From NCBI GenBank assembly GCA_018136815.1, contig CM030934.1:5479318-5543317 (forward strand): a DNA stretch of 64,000 nt, given 5' to 3'. Below the pieces are notes generated by a model that saw nothing but the letters and a program-made list of their open reading frames with translations, made no database searches and was not told the origin of the DNA. A program made the translations under genes and the position numbers. The DNA is from Isochrysis galbana. Lineage: Eukaryota > Haptophyta > Isochrysidales > Isochrysidaceae. This document shows, one piece after another, positions 31,921 to 41,062 of the stretch; the first letter of the stretch is position 1; every line of letters starts with the position of its first letter.

Positions 31921-34900
31921 TCATTCATCCTCTTCACCTTGCTCCCCGGTCTCTTGGACAGCGTGCTCGATTCCCAGTTTGGCGGCTAGCTTGGCCAGCT
32001 CCTCGCTGGGTTTGAGCCTGCCTTTGTCGCTTATGTGAAATGCGGGTCTTAGTTCGCCTAGGTCAAACCTTTTTTTGGGTTGTCTACCCATGCCCGCTTG
32101 GGCTGTTCTCGCCGAGTCGGTTTCGTACGCGAATAATAGAGCTTTACACAAAACGGTGTATCTTTCTATTGTTCTTATCAGAATTGATTCTTCCGAGAAA
32201 ACTATGTTATCATAGTGGATTCTATAGAAGTCTGTTATGATGTATCTCCATGCCAACATATATAGAGTGCACAGCGCTTTTGGGGCGTCGCCCTTCGGGT
32301 ATATAAAAAGGTTGTCTATGATGGTGTCTTCCCTGCTCCGTTCAGCTCTTGGTGTGAATCTCGCGATCTTATTCAGCGCGTCCAGTATTTTGGTTATCCC
32401 TGTACACTCACCTAGGTGTGTCGAGGATTCGTTCGCCGCTCCGCATATGCGACAGGTGTTGGCTCTATCGGGGAATCGGTTGTACGTGCCCACTCGCCTA
32501 TGCGTTATGTGTTTGAAATGTAGGTGTGTGTCTCTCGCCGTCACCATAGGGGACGTGTATAGCTGTGCTAGGTGCGCCCACGTGTTCTCTGGTATTTGGA
32601 GTTTCTCCTCCCATTTGGTCGGCCCCGCGAGGCGTTTGCGCTTGCGACTCGCCTTCTGGAGGGCTGCGGTGAGCTGTGCTACTCCCGTGCCGTCGAGCGG
32701 CGTCTTGCCGTCCAGGGTGTTTTCGTCTGCGAGTGGGTACTCAAGTCTCTTATTAGATTTGTATCCTTCTCCCCATCGCGCTGGCGAGGATGGGTCGAGG
32801 TTTGGTGGGGCACTAGTTCTCTCTCCGATAATTGGCGTGCCGGTGTACGAGAGTTCCGCCTCGTACCATGTGCCTTTGATGTTTATGTAGTATTCTCCAT
32901 CCTGTGTTATGCGCAGTTCTGGGGGCGGTTCCTTCGGGTCCATTAGTTCTCTAGCGGCCCGTCCAGGAGGTGTGTCCCCCCTCGTCTCTGTCTCTGTATC
33001 CTCTAGTGACGATACTGTCAGTTGTGCATGGTTTACTAGCGTGTCCCATGATGCTAAGAAATTATCTTTTGGGATATATTCCCCTTTAAATTGTATATAA
33101 GTGTCGTTGCTTTTTAGGTATTGCGCGCATTCTTCCACGCTGTACGGCGTAGTCGCCTCGAAATCTTTGAAGACGTTATGAATGGCGTTGCATTCGAGCT
33201 TGTTCCATAGTTTTTCCCATGTTGGGTTGAGTTTGGGTCCCGGATGGGTCGGGCTGCCCCACATGGGCTGGGAGAGTAGCCCTTCTCTACTCGTTTTTAG
33301 GGGTGTGAGTTCTAGTTCGCGGATGTTGTTCAGCGCCTGCTTCCAGAACGCCGGAAGTTTGCTCGAGCCTGTTATGCCGTCGGTCATTTTGTTCGTTGGG
33401 ATCGTCGATAGGACAGCCGCTCTTCCAAGGTTTGTGCGGCTGAACCAAGCATCCAATACTTGTTTCCATTGCGCTTGACGCGCATCTAGGTAGTTCAGTA
33501 TCCATTTTGCTTGTAGCGCCTTAACGTGGTTGTCCCAGTCTAGTAGGCCCACTCCTAGGTGTGGCCCTCCTACGGAGTCGTTTCTCAGTGGGAGTTCTGG
33601 GTGTTTGATCCATTGCAACCTGCGCCCGGTGCGCGTGTTGGTCCACATTATTTTGTCTACGGCTCTCTTAACGGCCGTGTGGAACCACCTTGGGGCCGCT
33701 AGTGTTTGTAACCAGTACCTTGGAATAGAGTAAATTAAGAAGTTGGCTACTTTTGTTTTGCCATGTATTGATAAGTTGTTCGTGAATGCCATGTATATAG
33801 TGGCCTTCTTTTCTATTTTGTCGACTAGCCTCCGCCAAAAGCCCTTAGTGGCCAGCGCTCCTCCCAAGGGGACTCCCAATATGATTGCGCATTCATTTCC
33901 CTTTAGCCACTTGTATCTGCGAAAATTGGCGGGGGGCCGTTTTTTCTTAAGAGACCCCATCCTTAGCCCCTCGAATTTTTGGTCGTTAGGTTTGCCACAC
34001 GAGGCCGCTGCATATCTTTCCACCCATCGGAGCGATCGTGCCAGGCTGCTGTAATCGGCCGCCAGGAGTTGAGTGTCGTCCGCGAATTGACTTATTTTTA
34101 ATTCTGCTCCGTTTACTACGATGCCGTCTATGCTGTCGTCTTCGTTTATCACCCGGGTGAGGGCCTCCGCCGTTAGGAGGAAGGCTAGCGGTGATAGCGG
34201 GCAACCTTGGGGGACGCCGCTCGCCACATTAAACGGGAAGCTCCTGCCTCCGTTTGCCTTAATGTATCGGATGGGTTTCGCTTCCGAGTTTGTGAGGGCC
34301 CTCGCGTATCGGCGGAAGTCTTCTCCGAATTTGAGCTTTTCGAGGACAAGGCGGTAGAATTCCCAGTTCACTCTGTCGAAAGCTTTCTCCCAGTCGAGTG
34401 CTAGTAATAGTCCGGGCTCCCCCGTTTCGTCTAGGTATGCCTGAGTTAGTTGCAAAAGGTGGGTGGCCTCGCCTATTAGTCGTTTCGGGACGAATCCTAG
34501 TTGGTCTTTCGAGATTATGTTTCCAATCACCGTTTTTAGTCTGTTCGTAAGTATCCTAGCTAGTATCTTGTAGTCGCTCTGCAATAGGGTGATGGGCCTA
34601 TAGTTCCTAGGGTCCCGCGTGTCGCCTTTTTTATATAGGAGTATTATGTCCCCTTCTCTCATGGATACACCCAGGTACCCCTGGCTCAGTGCCAGGTTCA
34701 AGACTCTTAAGAAGTCGTGTTTTACTAAGTCTATGAAGCTTTTATAGAATTCCGCTGGGAGCGCGTCCGGTCCCGCGCTTTTGCCGCTACCAACCTGCTC
34801 TATAGCGTTTTGAAGTTCCTCCATCGTGATTCTGCCTTCTATCGCGTTTCTGTCGTGGACGTTCATCGGGTTCTCTTCTAGTGCCTCCTCCAGCTCGGGG

Positions 34901-36498
34901 TCTCTTACGTTGTCTCTCTCTTGGTAGAGCCATACGTAGTATTTTCGCAGCTCTCTGCGTATCTCCTCGTCGTCTGTGGTCGTGTGCCTCGAGACTGATT
35001 CCGGGGCGTTCCAGTCTTTTGTGATGTACATTTCCGGAATCGCACTGTTCGAGGTTCGAGATTGAAACCTCCGGAAGAACTCTTTCGTCATTCTTTCCTC
35101 GTGTTTGAGAGAGTCAAAGCTTTCTTTGGTTGTTGGTCTAGATGTTTTGCGGATTGTGTCTATCCTGTTGTTGAGCTCCCTCATCCTGTCGAGTTTCCTT
35201 GCGTCGGGCTCTCCGTCGTTTAGCTCGATCCCTAGTAGGGCAAGTTCGTCTAGCGCTTTGGCTATCTGTTGGTGTTCCTTACCTTGCCTCGTTGCCCATA
35301 GGAGGTACGTCGCTACCGCCCTCTTGGCGTTACCCCAGGCGTCTTCGACGTTCTCTTCTTGAGTTTCCGGGTTAATGTGGCTCCTCCATAAGTGTGTTAC
35401 CACCCTTCGGGTGTCTTGCGCGGCGAAAAGCTCGCTGTCTATGCGCACGTCGTACGTTCTCCCCGATTTATATCCGACCATTTCGAATGTGCCTATGATT
35501 GGTAGGTGGTCCGAGGCGCCTTTCCCCGTGAAGAGTGCCGGGTGAGGGCCTATCGTTTGCCAGTTGATGTTAGAGTGTGTTATTGGCGTGTATATCCTAT
35601 CTATCCGTGTGTGTACGGTCCCCGAGAGACGTGTGAAGCCTCCTAGTTCGCTTCCGTTAACCAGTTTGTATGCGTCGATCAGCCCTATCTCGTTCATAGC
35701 GCTTCTTAGTCTGGGCCCGTGGGCGTTCACGTATCCTTCCTGGCCTTCTTGTTTCCTCGTGTCTGTTTCCGTATTTTCTACGCAGTTAAAATCGCCTCCT
35801 AAGAGGGTATCGTGTTCGCGTCCCAGGGGGCATGCCCTCAGCGCTTCTATTTGAGTAGCTCTTAAGTTAGGTACGGCGCTCAGATATACTGATATTAATT
35901 CCAATTCTTTAGAGTCTATTAAGCATTTAACTCGGAGGCACCTTCCCTCTATCAACGTTTCAGCTGTGTCCGGGATCAGTCTAACTCTTGGGGAGGAATC
36001 GCGTACCGCTATGCCTACCCCACTCGCCGGGTCGGATGCGTTGGCCGGTGCGTGCACCATGTGCCAACCCATGGCCTTGGCGGTCATGCATGTTCGGTGG
36101 TGTCTACCGTCGGCGTAGGCGTGTAGCTCTTGGAGGAGTAGGATGTCTATCCTCGCTTTCCTCGCTTGGGTGAGCACCGAACCTAAGGCGCCGTGTCCGG
36201 CGCCGTTCATGTTGTATGAGGCGATGGTAACCGGTCCTTCACCTGGGTATCCGAGTGTGGGGTTGAACGTGATTGCATAGGTGATAAGTGCGTTGGCTCG
36301 GCGCAAGGGGCGTGCTAGTTGCGCGTACTTGTGGAGGTAACGGCATTCGGCGCCTAAGGCGCAGAATCCGCCCTTTGGTTGTTTCCCGGGGGGTCCAGCG
36401 CTCGCGCGTGGGAACGCGCAGATTATCATGCACGCGCCGTCTTTCCACGCGCCCGGATACTCATGCGAGCGATTGCAAGCCTTGCCCACGATGTTCAT
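31921..36498 (-). CDS. Intact LINE ORF: zinc finger, APE endonuclease and reverse transcriptase
   Basis: One uninterrupted frame; the first ATG is 36498 (about 1,525 aa), and the frame is open to about 36579 without an ATG. The N-terminus has CCCH-like knuckles (GGFCALGAECRYLHKY). The endonuclease follows with IASYNMNG, LLLQELHAY, LLGGDFNC, RIDRIY and GASDHLPIIG, the APE-type catalytic set. The reverse transcriptase shows LPAEFYKSFI, REGDIILLYKKGDTRDPRNY, GLLLALDWEKAFDRVNW, ASGVPQGCPLSPLAF and the catalytic KISQFADDTQLL. A C-terminal knuckle reads CRICGAANESSTHLGEC. Architecture and motifs fit the L1/Tx1-like part of the LINE tree. With no stop or frameshift it looks recently inserted and possibly competent. 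The 5' end adjoins a separate repeat at 36519. Confidence 0.93.
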   Translation of the reverse strand: MNIVGKACNRSHEYPGAWKDGACMIICAFPRASAGPPGKQPKGGFCALGAECRYLHKYAQLARPLRRANALITYAITFNPTLGYPGEGPVTIASYNMNGAGHGALGSVLTQARKARIDILLLQELHAYADGRHHRTCMTAKAMGWHMVHAPANASDPASGVGIAVRDSSPRVRLIPDTAETLIEGRCLRVKCLIDSKELELISVYLSAVPNLRATQIEALRACPLGREHDTLLGGDFNCVENTETDTRKQEGQEGYVNAHGPRLRSAMNEIGLIDAYKLVNGSELGGFTRLSGTVHTRIDRIYTPITHSNINWQTIGPHPALFTGKGASDHLPIIGTFEMVGYKSGRTYDVRIDSELFAAQDTRRVVTHLWRSHINPETQEENVEDAWGNAKRAVATYLLWATRQGKEHQQIAKALDELALLGIELNDGEPDARKLDRMRELNNRIDTIRKTSRPTTKESFDSLKHEERMTKEFFRRFQSRTSNSAIPEMYITKDWNAPESVSRHTTTDDEEIRRELRKYYVWLYQERDNVRDPELEEALEENPMNVHDRNAIEGRITMEELQNAIEQVGSGKSAGPDALPAEFYKSFIDLVKHDFLRVLNLALSQGYLGVSMREGDIILLYKKGDTRDPRNYRPITLLQSDYKILARILTNRLKTVIGNIISKDQLGFVPKRLIGEATHLLQLTQAYLDETGEPGLLLALDWEKAFDRVNWEFYRLVLEKLKFGEDFRRYARALTNSEAKPIRYIKANGGRSFPFNVASGVPQGCPLSPLAFLLTAEALTRVINEDDSIDGIVVNGAELKISQFADDTQLLAADYSSLARSLRWVERYAAASCGKPNDQKFEGLRMGSLKKKRPPANFRRYKWLKGNECAIILGVPLGGALATKGFWRRLVDKIEKKATIYMAFTNNLSIHGKTKVANFLIYSIPRYWLQTLAAPRWFHTAVKRAVDKIMWTNTRTGRRLQWIKHPELPLRNDSVGGPHLGVGLLDWDNHVKALQAKWILNYLDARQAQWKQVLDAWFSRTNLGRAAVLSTIPTNKMTDGITGSSKLPAFWKQALNNIRELELTPLKTSREGLLSQPMWGSPTHPGPKLNPTWEKLWNKLECNAIHNVFKDFEATTPYSVEECAQYLKSNDTYIQFKGEYIPKDNFLASWDTLVNHAQLTVSSLEDTETETRGDTPPGRAARELMDPKEPPPELRITQDGEYYINIKGTWYEAELSYTGTPIIGERTSAPPNLDPSSPARWGEGYKSNKRLEYPLADENTLDGKTPLDGTGVAQLTAALQKASRKRKRLAGPTKWEEKLQIPENTWAHLAQLYTSPMVTARDTHLHFKHITHRRVGTYNRFPDRANTCRICGAANESSTHLGECTGITKILDALNKIARFTPRAERSREDTIIDNLFIYPKGDAPKALCTLYMLAWRYIITDFYRIHYDNIVFSEESILIRTIERYTVLCKALLFAYETDSARTAQAGMGRQPKKRFDLGELRPAFHISDKGRLKPSEELAKLAAKLGIEHAVQETGEQGEEDE

Positions 36499-36518
36499 GG
36501 GGCATTTCCCGTTTGGGC

Positions 36519-36862
36519 GCGGCTCGCCGCGGCCACTCGCCACTCGCTTCGGCGAGGAGAGATTAGCGCTCCTGGGCCCCTATCTCACGAGTGCCCCCCC
36601 CCCCCCCCCGCGTTGCTTTTACCCGAAAGGGGTTTCCCCCCAGCGTGGACTCGAGGAGAGGACGCGCTGGGGTGCGCGGGGTCGGTGCGTGCACTGGGGG
36701 GAGGACAAATATCGAGGGGAGGGGGCAGTGCCCCCACCCCCCGGTATCACTCGGACACCTGGCTCGTCAGGCATGGCGGGATTCCGGGACGGAAAAGTTG
36801 TGTCCAATTAGCTAGTGGGGTTGGCTAGGATATAACATTGATTATTTTATTTTATTTATTTA
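36519..36862 (+). repeat. 5'-truncated copy of the retroposon at 53 kb
   Basis: Matches 53554-53896 closely, from 'gcggctcgccgcggccac' through a C-run, 'tgcgttgcttttacccgaaa' and 'gctaggatataacattgatt', ending in an ATTATTTTATTT tail. Only the 3' part of the 887-bp element is present. It overlaps the open region upstream of the LINE's first ATG on the opposite strand, so either it inserted there or the LINE leader was built from it. Confidence 0.8.
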
Positions 36863-37194
36863 GGGACCTAGACATACGGCCCTCGTTTCTCACGCGCGAA
36901 GGCGTCATGCCGCCTTGGCTGAAGAAGAAGCTGAGGCGGAGATGCGAGCGCAGGTGCAGGTGCGAAGCCGCAGGCGGAAGACGGAGGAGGTGGCGGTGGC
37001 CAGACTGTGGGGCGCCAAGCAGCTGTAGTAGCCTATCCCCTATGTTTATGAGAGTGAGTGTGAGTGCCATTACTTGTTCCTATAATACAATTAACAATCG
37101 TATTGACCAGTACAACTTTGAACTTTGGCAATGACAATGTAGCTGTTTATGGTCTCCGGCTGGGATTTATGATCTCCGGCTGAGGCTCGTTTGC
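36863..37194. other. Intergenic, nothing recognised
   Basis: A plus-strand frame near 36905-37028 encodes a Glu/Arg-rich stretch (AEEEAEAEMRAQVQVR) that could be a coiled-coil remnant, but there is no firm homology. Confidence 0.35.
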
Positions 37195-37690
37195 CGCTTT
37201 GGCAGCCCTTTCCGCTTTCCGCCGCCTTTGGCCTTTGCCTCAGCCTCGTTCACCTCGGGCCTCGGGCTCCAGCGCTCCAGCTGCCCGCTCCGGCTCCTCG
37301 AGGACGTGCTCGAGTTGGCGACGCACAGCCGTTCGTTCTGTCACCGCGGGCACGGGAAACGCCCACCCGTGGAGAGATGGCCGATTGCTTGTCGACGGAT
37401 CGGTTGATACGGGCCGACCTCCGACCTCCGCGACGGGGCGACGGCACGCTCCCACTCGACAAGCTGTACGCCACCTTGCGGCCTGGGCCTGAGGCCTGAG
37501 GTCTTCTCCGGCGGTGTCGCCATGGCGCCCAAGAGTGCCCCCCCCCCCCCCCCCCCCGCCCCCCGCCCTCTCCCTCCCCTCGCGAGGGCGCGAGGCTTTG
37601 GGACCCCACTTCTCCATCCCCTCCCTTCAGCTTTCACTTTTCAGGATTTGAAATCTTGATCTTGAGAAAAACGTGCATTTTTGAGCTTGG
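37195..37690 (-). pseudogene. Fragment of the Harbinger DNA-binding ORF (5' end)
   Basis: Read on the minus strand, this matches 49930-50330: leader 'ctcaagatttcaaatcctg' (with a short insertion), a C/G run, then MATPPEKTSG and the following residues (VAYSLSSG, RINRSVD, ISPRVGVSRARGD). It stops after about the first 90 codons, and the reading frame is disturbed relative to the 50-kb copy. It is a truncated second copy of the transposon 5' region. Confidence 0.75.
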
Positions 37691-37770
37691 GAACGTGGCC
37701 TTTGCAAATTGCAAAACCCCTTAACTATTGACTAGTAAGAGATAAAAGTAGGTTGTCCATGTGTCCGAGG

Positions 37771-37948
37771 CCTAGATGGGAAATACGGAGCTGGGGCCTG
37801 CAAATACAGCCAAATACATATATGTAGTTGGCCTCTGGCCAAATACATTTCAAATACATTCGAGGCCTACAACCCAGGACACGCTTCAAATACAGCCAAA
37901 TACATATGTATTTGGCCAAATATGGTAAATACGTATTTCCCATCTAGG
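37771..37948. mobile_element. Short MITE with 17-bp inverted ends and 8-bp target duplication
   Basis: 178 bp. Both ends read CCTAGATGGGAAATACG inward (perfect over 17 bp). The flanks carry a perfect 8-bp duplication, gtccgagg (37763-37770 and 37949-37956). The interior has repeated AAATACA/GCCAAATACAT motifs on both strands. The 8-bp duplication and the CCTA terminus, shared with the element at 30701, suggest the hAT superfamily. No coding capacity. Confidence 0.88.
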
Positions 37949-38096
37949 GTCCGAGGAGGTGGAGGCGGGGAGTCGAGACTCCTAGTGTGTTGGTCCCAGA
38001 CACTGGTTAGTTGGTGATCCCCAGACCCAGAAATCTCCTTTCCCTCTTCAGAGACTCTTCAGTATTTCAGTCGTCGCGCCGGCGGCCGAGATCGAG

Positions 38097-38757
38097 ATGG
38101 CGCTCTCGCTGCTGACCCAGGGTCTGGCGCTGCAGGCGGGAGGATTGCGTGGGTGGCCGGTTGCGCTGGGTGCGTGGAGAGGGTTGGCGCCACAACCGCC
38201 CAGCTTGCGCACCCCGCTCCGTCTTCTCTGCCGCGCGCCGCCCCCAATGCCTCCGTACCTGATCGAGATGCAAGAGGAGCTCGAGGCGGGGGAGGCACAA
38301 CTGTTCGATGTGCGCGAGCCGGGCGAGTACGCGGCGGGGTCGCTCTCTCAGGCAGCGCTTGTACCGCTTTCTGAGCTGCAGGAGGGCATCGCACCACCCT
38401 TCGATCGCACTAAGTTGACCTACATTCATTGTGCTGCTGGGGTGCGCGTGAGGTATGCCAAGCCGATGTTGGAGTAAGTCGCCACCGTAGACACTCGCCT
38501 GCGCGCCTGCGTGTCGGGTAGAAGGGCTGGATATGTCGGCTAATGGAGCATATGGTGCAGTCTTGGGCTACACCCATCATCAGAGCGAGCGCACGGTACC
38601 CGCTAGCCTCACCAAGACATGAGCTAGGTGCCGAACTACTACTGATGCACATGCACCACCCATGTTGACTACATGCAGGGCGATGGGGTTTGAGCGCGTT
38701 GTTGCCCTCAATGAAGGCTTCGCCACGCTTGCAAATCTGGGATTTCCAACGAAGTAG
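38097..38757 (+). CDS. Single-domain rhodanese-like protein
   Basis: Two exons, 38097-38473 (ends before GTAAGT) and 38679-38757 (after 'ctacatgcag'), encoding 151 aa. After an Ala/Leu/Arg-rich leader of about 50 residues (possible organelle transit peptide), the rhodanese fold shows EAGEAQLFDVREPGEYAAGS and LTYIHCAAGVRVRYAKPMLE. The catalytic loop is CAAGVR (CxxGxR type), with its sulfur-carrying cysteine present. The C-terminus GFERVVALNEGFATLANLGF matches the usual family ending. Rhodaneses transfer sulfane sulfur to thiol acceptors or cyanide; the acceptor here is unknown. The frame before splicing ends 3 bp into the intron, which supports the intron. Confidence 0.88.
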
Positions 38758-39437
38758 GTCTAACGAACGCTTGTCCGCATGCATGGTCTTGCGCGGCGAC
38801 TTGTGCTGTCGGTCATTCCATCGCCTATGAAAGCAGAAATGGAGTGAAAGTTCGGCCTCAACTCCAAGTACTCGTACGATGAACATGTGAATACGAAGGC
38901 AACGTAAGACCTCGCTGCTTTCTTTCTAGGATGGGCGCCATCGAGTTTCGATAATAAATCCTCGATGTCCTGAGAGAGGAGCGTGCCGTTCATGCTGTAA
39001 GGAACATCGTTGGCTTCTTTGTCCTACCTAGGGCACAGCCAACAGTCAGTCACGCAACAGATGTTCCTGTGAACGATGATCTCACCTCGTTCTGATGAGA
39101 GCAATTCAATGGGAAGATTGGAGCACTAAGTGATGCACGAAACATGAAGTGTCCAACAGTTGCAAGTAGTAGCCCGAGATCGCCATTGTTGGTGTGAAAG
39201 TCGTCAAGTCGATGTCTAGATTGATTGGCAGGTTGGAAGTTGGTGAATTGAGGGTACGAAGGGAACGAATGGGAGAGGCCATTTACAGGGTCTGTCGCCG
39301 CTAAGGTGTGAAACAAGCCAAAATCTTCATATGAAAGCGTGCAACGGCAGCGCGCCAGCGGCCAACGGCTTATCGCCTATAATTTGGTTGTGGCCGGGTG
39401 GCGGGTGGGCTTGTGAGCTGTGAGTACAGCTATCTTT

Positions 39438-39550
39438 GAAAAGATAGGGTCATGGAGCGCGCGCCGCTCCACTCCCCTCCTGCTGCCAGGCGCGCCGCGC
39501 TGACCGATCGACACCATACTCGACGCCGCGTCGCCAAAGAGGCTGCGAGC
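39438..39550 (+). repeat. Short dispersed repeat shared with 9.64-9.74 kb
   Basis: 'agatagggtcatggagcgcg' and the following CGCG-rich block match 9640-9735 on the opposite strand. Confidence 0.55.
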
Positions 39551-39621
39551 AGGCGCCCCGGCGCCACTAGAGGTGGGGTATATTTGGGCTAAAGCAAAAT
39601 AAAATTGGTACATCGGAAGGA

Positions 39622-40080
39622 AAAAAAATCTTGAAGGTGCCCGCTATGCTACTACTGACTCACACCCCTTCGGTATCTCACTCGCCATCGCCTATACCCC
39701 ACACTCGCATCCCCGCTCCCGCTACCCCCCCTACGGGGGGTGGACCCGCGTGCACTACGACGGGCCAGGCGGGTGGGGGGCGGGCTGGGGCAGGCCGGCA
39801 GGCCTGTCAAAAACAAAAAAAATCAATCTTGAAAAAGCCCGCTATCCTAGTTCAAGTTCACCCTTCCCTGGGCTCTCGAGTCCATCGCCCTCGCCTCATT
39901 CGTTTTCTCCTTCCCGCTCCTCCCCTCATTCCTTGTTCTTCGGTTTCGGGGGGTCGGCCCATGTGCACTACCTTGGGCCTAGCGTTGGGAGGGGGGTGAG
40001 ACGGCCTTTTGTGGCTTTTTTGGTTCGCGGCGCATCCGTATGCGCCGCATTGTGAGGGCCCAGCCCTATGGCTTCCCTCA
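39622..40080 (-). repeat. Two adjacent truncated LINE 3'-end copies
   Basis: Two consecutive segments each begin (plus strand) with an A-run and 'atcttgaa...gcccgctat' and run into 'ggtggacccgcgtgcacta' (39735) or 'gggggtcggcccatgtgca' (39950). Both align with 31620-31800 next to the intact LINE and are 5'-truncated. The head-to-tail pair may be a tandem duplication or a double insertion. Confidence 0.65.
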
Positions 40081-40254
40081 TGGTGGTATGCATTCCCGGG
40101 CGTTACGCCTCTTGCGCCCCCCCCCCCCCCACTTCTCATAGCTCATAGTGAAGGTACAAGGTACGAAGAGCAGTGAAGAGTGAAGAGAGAGCAAAACTTC
40201 TTAATAATCTCTCTCGCCGCGCGCGACCTTGCACGTCTAGTCTGCAGCCACGCC

Positions 40255-40510
40255 CGCATCCCTTATCACTCCCTCCACCTGCCTTGCGGCCCGTCCCCTC
40301 GTACTCTACTTAGGGGCTCGGTGTACGGGGTTTCCGGTAACAGGCGGCGTGAACTGATCACCGATGGTCTAGTCCTACACTCCCTCCTGCGCCATCGGGC
40401 TATCGGCTGTTTCGTCTTTCCTTTTTGTTTGTCAATGTACCAGATTTTTGGGGCCTCATTGGTTTCGGGGCGGTGGATCGGGTAGGTCGGGGATGGGAGG
40501 CCGTGCTGCA
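40255..40510 (+). repeat. Dispersed repeat shared with 14.15-14.41 kb
   Basis: Ordered blocks 'cacctgccttgcggc', 'ctctacttaggggctc' and 'caggcggcgtgaac' match the minus strand at 14150-14410. Type unknown. Confidence 0.6.
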
Positions 40511-41062
40511 GTTACGCGAGGCTGTTCCCGCCTTCCCGCCATGCCTAGCGCTTGTGATACCGGGGCCAATTTCGTGCTCATCAGCCGAGGGCGTCTCTGT
40601 CGCCCGTTATAAATAACATCTCATAGTGAAGAGGAAGAGGAAGCCTATCTCCCAATCCCAGCACAAGTGCATGGACATGCGCCGCGCGGCCGCTGCCACT
40701 CACTAGACACTAGCGGCTGCAAACACAAGTACGCAACCCCAGCCAAGCAAGGAGAGACGGCAAATCCCAACGCTTCCACAAGAACAAGAACCCGAAAGCA
40801 TGTGCGCCGGCACCTTAGATGTAAATGTGTGGTGATGTCGGTGTCGGACGTTCTCCGCTACACGTTGATTGCACGTCTGGGGCTGATTTCAGAAGTATGC
40901 TCGTCTCATCGACCCAATGTGCGGAAATCGCACCGCCGCCGCTCCGTGCACACTCTATTTCTATTTGTGTTGCAAGTGAGCGCCTTGCCGTTACGTCTCG
41001 TAGATGACCTTACGGATGACCCTACAGATATTGTACCAAACACAGACGGCACCGCTCTTGTC

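Larger units (their letters stand above)
38758..41062. other. Intergenic region with repeat fragments
   Basis: No supported gene. It holds the short repeat at 39438-39550, two tandem LINE 3'-end copies (39622-40080) and the repeat shared with 14.2 kb (40255-40510). The rest is unassigned. Confidence 0.55.
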
